A stretch of 64,000 nucleotides of DNA from Streptomyces sp. HM190 (GTDB lineage: Bacteria; Actinomycetota; Actinomycetes; Streptomycetales; Streptomycetaceae), in assembly GCF_009857135.1 (NCBI RefSeq), contig NZ_CP047318.1, positions 5,704,001-5,768,000 on the forward strand, read 5' to 3'. The notes under the pieces are model-generated. The model saw only the letters and a program-made list of their open reading frames with translations, did not search any database and was not told where the DNA came from. The position numbers and the translations under genes were made by a program. Numbering within the stretch: position 1 is the first letter of the stretch; each line of letters opens with the position of its first letter. This document shows, in pieces, positions 18,158 through 26,700 of this stretch.

Positions 18158-20254
18158 TTGAGTCGTGAAACTGACACTTCGTCCTCCGGGGCCAATGGGC
18201 GCGGCAGCACCGCGTACCCGTCGGGGACACCGCCGTACGGCACACCCATGGCCACCGAGGCCGGTGCCGACGCGGCCCGGTCGGCCGCAGGCGAGCGGCC
18301 GGACGGCCCCAAGACCGAGACCACGCTGACGACACGGGTCCGGATCAACATCCCCGGGTCCCGGCCGATCCCGCCGGTCGTCGTGCGCAAGCCGGTCGGT
18401 GACGGCGAGAGCCCGGCGGACGACGTCGGCTCCGAGTCGGAGACCACCGGCACCACGGCCATGCCCGTGCTCACGGACACCCCGGCGCCCGTGCCGGAGC
18501 CGTCCCCGGCGGCCGACGACAAGCCGACCAGCGACTGGTTCGCGCCACGCAAGAGCGCTCCCGCGGGCAAGGGCCCGAGCGGCGGTCACAGCAACGGCGC
18601 CGGGTTCTCCGCCGGTGCGGCGGCCGCGGCCGGCGGCCCGGCCCCCCGCCCCGGCGGCGGCAACGGCGCAGGCAGGCCGCCCGGCGCCCCCTCCGCCCAG
18701 CCCGGCGCCCCCCGCCCCGGCACGGGCGGCGCCCCCCGCCCCGGCGGTACGAACGGTGCCGGGCTCCCCGGTGCCACCGGCGCCGGACCGGTGGCTCCCG
18801 GCCACGGCGGCGGCACCGGCTCCTTCGACGTGTCGGCCGCGCTCGCCGCCGCCACGTCCGACCGCGAGGACCTGCCCTACTTCTCGGGCAACGGCGCCGC
18901 GGGCGGCCCCTCCGGCCCCACCGGCGGCCCCGTCACCGGTGACAGCCCCCTCGGCCCGCCCCCGACCCCCCGCGACCCCTTCGGCCCGGCCGCCGACTTC
19001 ACCTCCCCGGTCGATGCGGACTACGCCCAGCCCGGCGGCGGACTCAGCGACGACACCGCGGTCCTCACCCCGCAGCGTCCCGCCGACGGGTCCGCAGCCC
19101 CCGGCTACGGCGGCCCCGGCCCCCTGGACAACCCGTCCGGGCACACCCTGACCAGCGGCATCCCCGTGGTGCCCCCGGGCACGCAGGGCGCCCCCTTCGG
19201 CCCCGGCGACGGCACGACCCGGCACACCCCGCCGAAGCTGCCCGACCCCGGTGCGCAGCAGCAGAAGCCCGCCGGGGGCAAGGCCCCGAAGGCCGCGAAG
19301 CCCGCCAAGAAGAAGGGCCGCAGCAAGCTGGCCCTCCTCGGCGGCGGCATCGTCGTCCTCGCCGGCGGTGTCTACGGCGCCGGTCTCCTCATGAACCACT
19401 CCGACGTCCCCAAGGGCACCACCGTCCTCGGCGTCGACATCGGCGGCGGCACCCGCGACGAGGCCGTCAACAAGCTGGACAAGGCCTTCGCCGACCGCAC
19501 GAACAAGGAGCTGAAGCTTACGGTCGACGGTGGGACGGTCACGCTCCGGCCGGACCAGGTCGGACTCCAGTTCGACATGCAGGACACGGTCCGCGTCGCC
19601 GCCGTCAGCGACTACAACCCGGTCTCCGTGATCGGCTCCCTCTTCGGGCAGAAGCGCGTCGTCGAGCCCGTCATGCCGGTCGACGAGGAGAAGCTCCGGG
19701 CCGCGCTGGAGCGCGCCGCGGGCGGCTCAGGCTCCGCGAGCGACGGCACCGTGAAGTACGAGCCCGGCAAGGCCGTCCCCGTCTACGGCAAGAGCGGCAA
19801 GGGCATCGCCGTCGACCAGTCCTCCGACGCCGTCGAGAAGGCCTACCGCACCCAGGTCGAGACCGGCACGACGCCCGCCGTGAGCCTGCCGACCACCGCC
19901 AAGGAGCCGTCGGTCGACAAGGCCGAGGTCGACCGGTTCATGAGGGAGTTCGCGCAGCCGGCGATGTCCGCCATCGTCACCGTGCAGACGGACGCCGCGC
20001 ACTCGGTGAAGCTCAGCCCCGAGAACTCCCTGTGGAAGTTCCTCACCGTCAAGGCCGTCGACGGCAAGCTCGTCGACTCCTACGACGAGAAGGCTCTCCA
20101 GGAGCTCTACGGCGGCACCTTCGACGGCGTGCTGATCACCCGCGCCAACGGCGAGAAGACCCCGGTCAACGCCAAGGACGTCTACGGCGCCCTCCGCCTG
20201 GCCCTGAAGAGCAGGACCGAACGGGTCGCCGTGATCGACACGAACCCGACCTGA
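18158..20254 (+). CDS. Membrane-anchored protein with disordered Pro/Gly-rich N-terminus and VanW-associated peptidoglycan-binding-like domains
   Basis: A 698-aa protein. The first ~370 residues are low complexity (Pro, Gly, Ala, Thr) and presumably cytoplasmic. A Lys-rich patch (KAAKPAKKKGRSK) precedes a single membrane span near 390-410. The extracytoplasmic part has two repeats resembling the PG_binding_4 (YoaR/VanW-associated) domain: one around GVDIGGGTRDEAVNKLDKAF, and a second that includes KYEPGKAVPVYGKSGKGIAVD. No VanW domain follows, unlike YoaR-type proteins. The start is TTG 18158 with GGGAGAA upstream. A cell-wall sensing or anchoring role is inference. Its terminator is at 20268-20304. 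Confidence 0.7.
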   Translation: MSRETDTSSSGANGRGSTAYPSGTPPYGTPMATEAGADAARSAAGERPDGPKTETTLTTRVRINIPGSRPIPPVVVRKPVGDGESPADDVGSESETTGTTAMPVLTDTPAPVPEPSPAADDKPTSDWFAPRKSAPAGKGPSGGHSNGAGFSAGAAAAAGGPAPRPGGGNGAGRPPGAPSAQPGAPRPGTGGAPRPGGTNGAGLPGATGAGPVAPGHGGGTGSFDVSAALAAATSDREDLPYFSGNGAAGGPSGPTGGPVTGDSPLGPPPTPRDPFGPAADFTSPVDADYAQPGGGLSDDTAVLTPQRPADGSAAPGYGGPGPLDNPSGHTLTSGIPVVPPGTQGAPFGPGDGTTRHTPPKLPDPGAQQQKPAGGKAPKAAKPAKKKGRSKLALLGGGIVVLAGGVYGAGLLMNHSDVPKGTTVLGVDIGGGTRDEAVNKLDKAFADRTNKELKLTVDGGTVTLRPDQVGLQFDMQDTVRVAAVSDYNPVSVIGSLFGQKRVVEPVMPVDEEKLRAALERAAGGSGSASDGTVKYEPGKAVPVYGKSGKGIAVDQSSDAVEKAYRTQVETGTTPAVSLPTTAKEPSVDKAEVDRFMREFAQPAMSAIVTVQTDAAHSVKLSPENSLWKFLTVKAVDGKLVDSYDEKALQELYGGTFDGVLITRANGEKTPVNAKDVYGALRLALKSRTERVAVIDTNPT

Positions 20255-20267
20255 CGGAGCACGCGAG

Positions 20268-20304
20268 GCAGGGGGCACCCGGTGGCACACCGGGTGCCCC
20301 CTGC
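20268..20304 (+). terminator. Strong hairpin terminator
   Basis: Perfect 17-bp stem (20268-20284 with 20288-20304) and a GCA triloop, 14 bp after the stop of the membrane-anchored protein gene. Confidence 0.85.
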
Positions 20305-20397
20305 CCGTGTGTCACCCCCGCGGTACGACTTCTGCCATGTGGCACACAGGACCACCGACACGGCCGCCGAGGGGCCCGCGCGGACACCCTGCTTCCC

Positions 20398-20830
20398 ATG
20401 ACGACACAAGCGGTCCCGACCACCCCGGTGGTCGGGTCTCGGCCTGAAGCAGCCCGACACCGGCACGGCCCGCGTCCTCGGCACCACCCCTCGCGAGGCC
20501 GTCGTCGCGGGCCGCGTCCTCGTCCCGCACCGCGGCCGGCTGCCGGCCGACGGCACCGCCGCCGAGATCAAGGCGAGGGCCGGGGCCCGCAGGATCACCT
20601 TCGACCTGCCCGACGCCCCGGTCGACGAGGACCGCCTGCGGAGCCTGCTCTCCCTCGCCCCCCTCGACGTGTCCGGCCGTACCGTCCGCCTCCGGTCCAC
20701 CGACGCCGACGCGACCGTCCACGCCCGCCACGGCCTCGGCCCTCACCCCCGCACCCTCGAAGTGGCCGGACTCGGCCTCGAACAGGCATGCATGACGATC
20801 ACCGCCGAGATGGCTGAGCCGACGTGCTGA
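20398..20830 (+). pseudogene. Degenerate ABC-exporter ATP-binding protein with two internal deletions
   Basis: Three fragments of one protein remain. A plausible start MTTQAVPTTPVV is in one frame from ATG 20398. From about 20441, in another frame, comes GLKQPDTGTARVLG-TTPREAVVAGRV, which is the segment just after Walker A in ABC-2 exporters. It runs directly into HRGRLPADGTAAEIKARAGA and a C-terminal part ending GLEQACMTITAEMAEPTC, stop at 20828-20830. Walker A, the signature, Walker B and the H-loop are all missing. A few residues after the stop (LTTLASWGLIKREPTRALR, beginning at the overlapping GTG) look like the beginning of the former permease gene. This is inferred from pattern memory, not from an alignment. 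Confidence 0.6.
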
Positions 20831-20925
20831 CCACCCTCGCCTCGTGGGGCCTGATCAAACGGGAACCCACCCGGGCCCTGCGCAACCGCACCCCCACGGC
20901 CGGAACACGCGGCCCACCCCGCCCC

Positions 20926-21798
20926 TCAGTTCAACCGCGCCCGAGCCGCCCCCGCCTGCCGCCGCACCCGTTCCGCCGCGCTCTCGTCCACCTCCGCCAC
21001 CACCTGCGCGTACGCCTCCAGCTCCGCGGCCCCGCGCAGGAACTCCCCCCGCCGCACCAGCAACTGCGCCCACTCGTAGCGCAGCCGCGCCGGGTGCGAG
21101 GGCAGGGCCAGCGACAGCTCGATCGCCCACAGCGCCACGTCCGACCGCTCGGGCCGGGCCGCGGCCCACGCCCGCACGTTGTTCAGGACCCGCAGCACGA
21201 CGTCCAGCGGATCGGCCGGCCGCAGCATCCCCGGCTCCAGCGGACCGCCCGTCGCCCCCGCGACCAGGGTCTCCGCGTCGCTCCCGCTGAGCACCCGCCC
21301 CCCGTCGAACGGATCGGCCAGCACCTGCTCCTCCGCGGGCCCGAACCCCACGACGAAGTGCCCGGGCAGCGCGACCCCGTACACCGGCGCCCCCGCCCGC
21401 CGGGCCACCTCCATCCACACCACCGACAACAGGATCGGCAGCCCCCGCCGCCGCTCCAGCACCCGGTGCAGCAGCGACGACTCCAGCCGCTGGTAGTCCG
21501 CGGCGGAGCCGCGGAACCCGCACCGGTCCCCGAGCAGCCCCGCCAGCGCGAGCGCCCACGCGCGGGGCCCGCCGGGACGGTAGGGCAGTTGCCCGGCGAG
21601 CCGGTCCAGTTCGATCTGGGCGGCGTCGAGGCCGGCGTCGTCCAGCGCCCCGTCGCCCGCGGCGCCCACGAGCAGGCACAGCGCGGCGAGGTCGGGCCGC
21701 TCGGCCCGCGCCTCCGCGACGAACCGCCGCCGCACCTCGGCGGCCCGCACCGGCTCCGGCGGCAGGGGCGCACGCATGTCGGGGTGCCGCCCGCTCAT
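20926..21798 (-). CDS. Transglutaminase-like / SirB1-type protein
   Basis: A 290-aa protein with the transglutaminase-like core found in SirB1-type proteins: the segment around LESSLLHRVLERRRGLPILLSVVW and the His-containing YGVALPGHFVVGF. The C-terminal ~90 residues look helical, like TPR repeats (RLRYEWAQLLVRRGEFLRGAAELEAY). Catalytic activity is uncertain because the usual Cys-His-Asp triad is not obvious. The ATG at 21798 overlaps the stop of the upstream acetyltransferase gene (ATGA), so the two are probably translationally coupled. Confidence 0.75.
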   Translation of the reverse strand: MSGRHPDMRAPLPPEPVRAAEVRRRFVAEARAERPDLAALCLLVGAAGDGALDDAGLDAAQIELDRLAGQLPYRPGGPRAWALALAGLLGDRCGFRGSAADYQRLESSLLHRVLERRRGLPILLSVVWMEVARRAGAPVYGVALPGHFVVGFGPAEEQVLADPFDGGRVLSGSDAETLVAGATGGPLEPGMLRPADPLDVVLRVLNNVRAWAAARPERSDVALWAIELSLALPSHPARLRYEWAQLLVRRGEFLRGAAELEAYAQVVAEVDESAAERVRRQAGAARARLN

Positions 21799-22877
21799 GA
21801 CGGCCCGGACGACTCGGAACGGCCCGCGGACCCCTCGAAAGCCGTCGCCCCGGCCTCCTCGGACGCGCGGTCCTCGATCGCCCCGCCCTCGGGCGCCCGG
21901 TAGTGGTGGTACGCGTGGTGCGCGGCGAAGCCCATGCCCGCGTACAGCGTCCGCGCGGCCGCGTTGTCCGCCTCGACCTGGAGCCAGCCCGCCGAGGCCC
22001 CCTCCTCCAGCGCCCGCTGGGCCAGCGCGGCCATCACGGTCGTCGCGAGCCCCTCCCGGCGGCGCGCCGGGTCGACCTCCACGGCCGCGAAACCGGCCCA
22101 CCTCCCGTCCACGACGCACCGACCGATCGCCGCCGGCGCGGCCCCCTCGGCCCCCGGCACCGTCGCGAACCACACCGAGGGCCCGCGGCCGAGCACCTTC
22201 AGCGCGACCTCGCCGACCCCCTTGCGCCGGTAGCGGCCGAGCCATGCCGCGTCCGCCGTCCGGGACAGCCGCACCCCGGGGGCCTCCCGGTCCGCGACGG
22301 GCGCGAGCGCCCCGATCCACAGCTCCGCGGTGACCTCACGGGTCCACCCGCGGTCCTCCACCTCCGCGCAGAGCAGCTCCTGGGTGCCCTCGGCGCCCGT
22401 GGCCAGCTGCAGGTACGCGGGCAGCCCCCGGGCCGCGTACCAGCCGCGTACGGCCGTCAGGGCCTCGTCCAGGGGTATGCCTGGGTCGCCGAGGGGCAGC
22501 ACCGAGTTGGCGCGCCGGGTGAAGCCGGAGGCGGCCCGCAGCTCCCAGTCGCCGAGCGCCTCCCGCTCGACGGGCTGCCAGGCCCGCGCGCAGACCCGCG
22601 CCAGTTCCCCGTACGAGGCCGCGGGTCCCCGGCGGCGGGCGGGCGCGGCGGGCACCACCTTTCCCGCCACCAGTGACGACTCCTCGATCCGTACGCGCTC
22701 CCCGTCCCTGCGGGTGATCAGCAGCACGCCGGCATCCCATGATGTGAGAACACCGACCGTGTCGGTGAATTTCCGACCCGCGACGGCATCCTCGTCAACG
22801 CGCCGCACGGAGACGCGTTTTCCCACGTCAGCGGCGGAAACACGGATCTCGAGACGTCCACCGGCAGAGATTTCCAC
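21795..22877 (-). CDS. GNAT-family N-acetyltransferase (Rv0428c-like)
   Basis: A 360-aa protein. The N-terminal ~80 residues form an SH3-like beta domain (GKRVSVRRV...TDTVGVLTSWDAGVLLITRRDGERVRI). The C-terminal GNAT domain has the acetyl-CoA binding loop RRREGLATTVM (~295) followed by QVEADNAAARTLYAGMGF, typical of the last strand-helix of GNAT enzymes. The two-domain layout matches the mycobacterial protein family of Rv0428c, and as I recall from other actinomycetes it lies just upstream of and divergent from a ferredoxin gene. Substrate unknown. It is the first gene of a two-gene operon with the transglutaminase-like protein. Confidence 0.82.
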   Translation of the reverse strand: MEISAGGRLEIRVSAADVGKRVSVRRVDEDAVAGRKFTDTVGVLTSWDAGVLLITRRDGERVRIEESSLVAGKVVPAAPARRRGPAASYGELARVCARAWQPVEREALGDWELRAASGFTRRANSVLPLGDPGIPLDEALTAVRGWYAARGLPAYLQLATGAEGTQELLCAEVEDRGWTREVTAELWIGALAPVADREAPGVRLSRTADAAWLGRYRRKGVGEVALKVLGRGPSVWFATVPGAEGAAPAAIGRCVVDGRWAGFAAVEVDPARRREGLATTVMAALAQRALEEGASAGWLQVEADNAAARTLYAGMGFAAHHAYHHYRAPEGGAIEDRASEEAGATAFEGSAGRSESSGPS

Positions 22878-23017
22878 AGGTCAGTTCACCCCTCCTGTTC
22901 GGATCATGCCCAGGAACGGAGATACTAGGTGCGGGCATCGACGACGCCGCGCTCCCGCGCGCCAGGCGGCGGAGCCTGAGGAGGCCCGCCAGCGCCCTAT
23001 CGAGGAGGAACGACAGC

Positions 23018-23335
23018 GTGACCTACGTCATCGCGCAGCCTTGTGTCGACGTGAAGGACAAGGCGTGCATCGAGGAGTGCCCGGTCGACTGCATCTACGA
23101 GGGCCAGCGGTCCCTCTACATCCACCCGGATGAATGCGTCGACTGCGGTGCCTGTGAGCCGGTGTGCCCGGTCGAGGCGATCTTCTACGAGGACGACACT
23201 CCGGAGGAGTGGAAGGACTACTACAAGGCGAACGTCGAGTTCTTCGACGAGCTCGGCTCTCCCGGCGGTGCGAGCAAGCTCGGCCTGATCGAGCGTGACC
23301 ACCCCTTCATCGCCGCCCTGCCGCCGCAGGCCTGA
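23018..23335 (+). CDS. fdxA: Seven-iron ferredoxin (3Fe-4S/4Fe-4S), FdxA type
   Basis: Small cytoplasmic electron carrier, 105 aa. The Cys pattern is complete. Cys9, Cys17 and Cys50 fit the 3Fe-4S cluster; Cys21, Cys40, Cys43 and Cys46 fit the 4Fe-4S cluster. The C-terminal half (PEEWKDYYKANVEFFDELGSPGGASKLG) is the typical actinobacterial FdxA extension. GTG 23018 is preceded by a strong GAGGAGGAA. It is followed 175 bp later by dapC, as I recall from other Streptomyces. Confidence 0.93.
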   Translation: MTYVIAQPCVDVKDKACIEECPVDCIYEGQRSLYIHPDECVDCGACEPVCPVEAIFYEDDTPEEWKDYYKANVEFFDELGSPGGASKLGLIERDHPFIAALPPQA

Positions 23336-23510
23336 GGAAGCGACGCCGCGGGCCCGCCAGGCCGGTGGCCCGCGGCAGGCGCCGCCTCGGTCCCGTACGG
23401 TCCGATCGCCGTACGGGGCCGAGGCGTTCGCCGTCCGAGCAGTACGGAGGCCCGCGTCCCGTCCCCCGGGCGCGTACGGGGCGTTCGTGCGAGAAAGTGA
23501 GCCAGATCCC

Positions 23511-24611
23511 GTGTCCGCAGTCAGCGATCGTCTCCCCACCTTCCCCTGGGACAGGCTGGAGCCGTACAAGGCGACGGCCGCCGCCCACCCCGGCGGCATC
23601 GTCGACCTCTCCGTGGGCACCCCGGTCGACCCGGTCCCCGAGCTTGTCCAGAAGGCCCTGGTGGCCGCCGCCGACTCGCCGGGCTACCCGACCGTGTGGG
23701 GCACCCCCGAACTGCGGGACGCGATCACCGGCTGGGCCGAGCGCCGCCTCGGCGCCCGCGGGATCACCCACCATCACGTGCTGCCGATCGTCGGCTCCAA
23801 GGAACTGGTCGCCTGGCTCCCCACCCAGCTCGGCCTCGGCCCCGGCGACCGGGTCGCGTACCCGCGCCTCGCGTACCCGACGTACGAGGTGGGCGCCCGC
23901 CTCGCCCGCGCCGCGTACGAGGTCTACGACGACCCGACGCGGCTCGACCCCGAGGGCCTGGAGCTCCTCTGGCTGAACTCGCCGTCCAACCCCACCGGCA
24001 AGGTCCTCTCCCAGGAGGAGCTGACCCGGATCGTGGCCTGGGCCCGTGAGCACGGCGTCCTGCTCTTCTCCGACGAGTGCTACCTGGAGCTGGGCTGGGA
24101 GGCGGACCCCGTCTCGGTCCTGCACCCGGACGTCAACGGCGGCTCGTACGACGGCATCGTCGCCGTCCACTCCCTCTCCAAGCGCTCCAACCTGGCCGGG
24201 TACCGCGCGGCCTTCCTGCTGGGCGACCCGGCGGTGCTGAGCCCGCTCCTGCAGATCCGCAAGCACGGCGGCATGATGACCTCGGCCCCCACCCAGGCCG
24301 CCGTGGTCGCCGCCCTCGGTGACGACGCCCACGTCCGCGAGCAGCGCGACCGCTACGCCGCCCGTCGCGCCGCCCTCCGCGGCGCCCTGGAGCGCCACGG
24401 GTTCCGCATCGAGCACAGCGAGGCCAGCCTCTACCTCTGGGCCACCCGCGACGAGTCCTGCTGGACCACGGTCGCCCACCTCGCCGACCTGGGCATCCTC
24501 GTGGCCCCCGGTGACTTCTACGGCTCCGCCGGCGAGCACCACGTCCGCGTGGCCTTCACCGCCACGGACGAGCGGGTCGCGGCGGCGGTGGCCCGGCTGA
24601 CCCGGGCGTAG
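23511..24611 (+). CDS. dapC: DapC: N-succinyldiaminopimelate aminotransferase
   Basis: PLP-dependent class I/II aminotransferase of 366 aa in the succinylase route to meso-diaminopimelate and lysine, needed for peptidoglycan. Visible motifs are VGTPVDPVPE, the substrate-binding LNSPSNPTGKV, SDECYLELGW, and the PLP-lysine region HSLSKRSNLAGYR with the Lys near 224. GTG 23511 is chosen because the N-terminus MSAVSDRLPTFPWDRLEPYK is the family start. An in-frame GTG at 23487 would add eight residues. dapE lies 2 kb downstream, so two steps of the same pathway are close but not in one operon. Confidence 0.88.
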   Translation: MSAVSDRLPTFPWDRLEPYKATAAAHPGGIVDLSVGTPVDPVPELVQKALVAAADSPGYPTVWGTPELRDAITGWAERRLGARGITHHHVLPIVGSKELVAWLPTQLGLGPGDRVAYPRLAYPTYEVGARLARAAYEVYDDPTRLDPEGLELLWLNSPSNPTGKVLSQEELTRIVAWAREHGVLLFSDECYLELGWEADPVSVLHPDVNGGSYDGIVAVHSLSKRSNLAGYRAAFLLGDPAVLSPLLQIRKHGGMMTSAPTQAAVVAALGDDAHVREQRDRYAARRAALRGALERHGFRIEHSEASLYLWATRDESCWTTVAHLADLGILVAPGDFYGSAGEHHVRVAFTATDERVAAAVARLTRA

Positions 24612-24667
24612 CTCCGGCGGCGCCCGGGGTGGCTCCGGCGGCGCCCGGCGGTGACTCCGGCAGACGG

Positions 24668-24703
24668 CCGAAGGGGCCCGGGGGAGATCCCGGGCCCCTT
24701 CGG
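24668..24703. terminator. Bidirectional terminator after dapC
   Basis: Perfect 15-bp stem (24668-24682 with 24689-24703), 6-nt loop, between the convergent dapC stop (24611) and the stop of the secreted-protein gene (24728). Confidence 0.8.
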
Positions 24704-24727
24704 CTGCTGGAGCGGGTGTCGGCCGGG

Positions 24728-25171
24728 TCAGCCGAGCGGGCTCTTGACCGGCAGCGTGCCCGTGGGCAGGCCGCCCTTCGCGACGGAGTCCGTCGGCAGG
24801 CCGCCCTTCGTCGCGCCCTTGGCCGCGTCGCCCACGGCCGCCCCGGCGGTGCCCGCGGCGTCCCCGGCGGCCTTCTGCACGACGGGCGTCGTCTTCTTGA
24901 CGGTCTTCCCGCCGGTCTTGCTCACGGTCGGCAGGGTCTCCTTGGCCGCCTTGCCGCCGATGTCGCTCGCGACGCCGGTGACGCTCTGCGTCGCGCCGTC
25001 CACGGTGCTGCCGGCGTTCGCCCCGTCCACGGCGGACAGACCGCCCAGGTCCGGGGCGGCCGGGAGTTCGGGCGCCGCGCTCGCGGAGCCGGCCGCACCG
25101 ACCACGGAGGCCGCTCCCGCTGCGGTCAGCAGCGCGACATGGGCGATCCGGCGGGTCAGGGGGAGGGACAT
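24728..25171 (-). CDS. Secreted Ala/Gly/Thr-rich protein of unknown function
   Basis: A 147-aa protein with a classical Sec signal peptide: MSLPLTRR, a hydrophobic core, and a likely cleavage at ASA-AP (~32). The mature part is low complexity, with short repeats of KGGLPT and several KTGGKTVKKT-like basic stretches. No catalytic motif is visible. ATG 25171 has AAAGGAGC upstream. Similar proteins in Streptomyces are sometimes labelled ATP-binding, for which I see no support. It converges with dapC. Confidence 0.7.
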   Translation of the reverse strand: MSLPLTRRIAHVALLTAAGAASVVGAAGSASAAPELPAAPDLGGLSAVDGANAGSTVDGATQSVTGVASDIGGKAAKETLPTVSKTGGKTVKKTTPVVQKAAGDAAGTAGAAVGDAAKGATKGGLPTDSVAKGGLPTGTLPVKSPLG

Positions 25172-25564
25172 GGTGCTCCTTTGACGGAAGAGAACGGTGA
25201 AGTGTCCGGCCGTGCCCGGGAGTTGACCGCCGGATGGCTGTCGGCGTGATCGTTCCGGGCTCGGACGCAGTGACTACCGCTCGAAGTCCGCGAAGGTTGC
25301 GGCGGCCCGACGTAAAGAGTTGGCAATGCGTCGCATTATCGAATGCGGACAAAAAGCAATGAACGGCGCGTGGTTCTCTCGTCCGCCGAATCCCTATTGC
25401 CCCGTGCTCCCAAGGAATCCGCCGGGAGGAGGAGGCGCGGGCGACAACCCGCGCCCCCGTCGACCCGACGCGCCGCGCTTACCTTCGACGGGTGAGCCCC
25501 GATCCCCGCTGTCCAGAGACGATTCGGACCCCGACGCCCCCCGCGTCCCGGACCGGCGTGGCCC
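25172..25564. other. Intergenic region with a small palindrome
   Basis: The 393 bp lie upstream of the secreted-protein gene (minus strand) and downstream of the lysozyme-like gene. Around 25315-25400 the sequence is AT-richer and probably carries the promoter for the minus-strand gene. A short inverted repeat CGCATT-ATCG-AATGCG lies at 25332-25347 and could be an operator. No gene is seen. Confidence 0.45.
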
Positions 25565-26581
25565 CTACCGTCCCGTGACGATGCGGACCTCGGTCGCCGT
25601 GGAGCCGTCCGCCGCCGCGGCCTTGCGCCAGGCGCCGGCCCGGCCCTCGGCGACCCACTCCCGCCCGGCGTACGAGACCCGCTCGACCCCCAGCCGCGAG
25701 GAGTTCGCCACGGCCCAGTGCGCCAGCTCCCAGCCGCGCCGCCGCATGGCGTCGGCGCCCCCGGCGTCCGACACCGGGATCGTCAGCGCGGACACGGCCG
25801 GGCTCGGGCTCGCCCCGCTCGCCGGCGGCGCACCGGACGCCCCCGCACCGGCCGTCGAGCCGGCGGAGGGCGAGGACGTCACCACCGCCCCGGCCGTCTC
25901 GAACATCTTGTCGCCGAAGTCCCGCGCGAGGGCGCTGCGCACGGCCTCGGGGCCGCCGCCGTACTCGGCGGCCGAGGCCTCCAGGCGCCCCTCGCAGGTC
26001 AGCGTGGCCGCCGCCCGGCCCGTCAGCGCGGCGGCCAGCAGCGTGGCGTCCGGCTCGTGCTTGGCGTACGCGTCCGGGAAGCCGCTGCGCTGCACCTTCT
26101 GGGCGGCCACGGTCAGCGGCAGCTCCTCGTAGTCCGCGACCTTCACCAGGTGCTCGTAGAACTCGCCCGCCGCGTAGACGGGGTCCTGGATCTGCTGCTC
26201 GGTGCCCCAGCCCTGCGACGGCCGCTGCTGGAACAGCCCCAGCGAATCCCGGTCGCCGTGCGCGATGTTCCGCAGCCCCGACTCCTGCAGTGCGGTCGCC
26301 AGCGCGATCGTCACGGCCCGCTCGGGCAGGTCGCGGGAGGTGCCGACGGCCGAGATCGTCGCCGCGTTCGCCGCCTGCTCGGGAGTGAACTCGTACGACG
26401 TCTTGTCGTCGTCGGCCGACACCACCTTGCACTTCGGTGTGCCGTTGCCCCCGGTCAGGTACTGCATGGTCAGATACGCCCCCAGTGCGAGCAGCACGAC
26501 GAGGGCCGCCGCGAAACGCAGGAAGCAGCCCCCACGGCGACGGGGGCGGGGATGAGGAGAAACGGTGTACGACTCTGGCAC
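25565..26581 (-). CDS. Membrane-anchored lysozyme/transglycosylase-like protein
   Basis: A 338-aa protein with a cytoplasmic Arg-rich start (PHPRPRRRGGCFLR), one membrane span (~23-43) and an extracellular domain. The segment ALATALQESGLRN...GLFQQRPSQGWGT resembles the lytic-transglycosylase/lysozyme fold, with the candidate catalytic Glu in LQESG. The C-terminal ~70 residues form another small domain after an Ala/Ser/Pro linker. Proteins of this kind are often mislabelled heavy-metal transporter. The start is uncertain: GTG 26581 fits the family N-terminus but has no clear Shine-Dalgarno; TTG 26632 would add 17 residues. It is divergent from dapE, only ~120 bp away. Confidence 0.7.
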   Translation of the reverse strand: MPESYTVSPHPRPRRRGGCFLRFAAALVVLLALGAYLTMQYLTGGNGTPKCKVVSADDDKTSYEFTPEQAANAATISAVGTSRDLPERAVTIALATALQESGLRNIAHGDRDSLGLFQQRPSQGWGTEQQIQDPVYAAGEFYEHLVKVADYEELPLTVAAQKVQRSGFPDAYAKHEPDATLLAAALTGRAAATLTCEGRLEASAAEYGGGPEAVRSALARDFGDKMFETAGAVVTSSPSAGSTAGAGASGAPPASGASPSPAVSALTIPVSDAGGADAMRRRGWELAHWAVANSSRLGVERVSYAGREWVAEGRAGAWRKAAAADGSTATEVRIVTGR

Positions 26582-26700
26582 GCCGTACAAGGTACTGGAG
26601 GGTAATGGGAGCGCGCCCCGGGTTGTGGACAACCTCCTGGCGGGCGGCCGGAACCGGTCGGCGGCCGGGACCGCGAGGGCCGCGCGCTAGGGTCGAGGGC

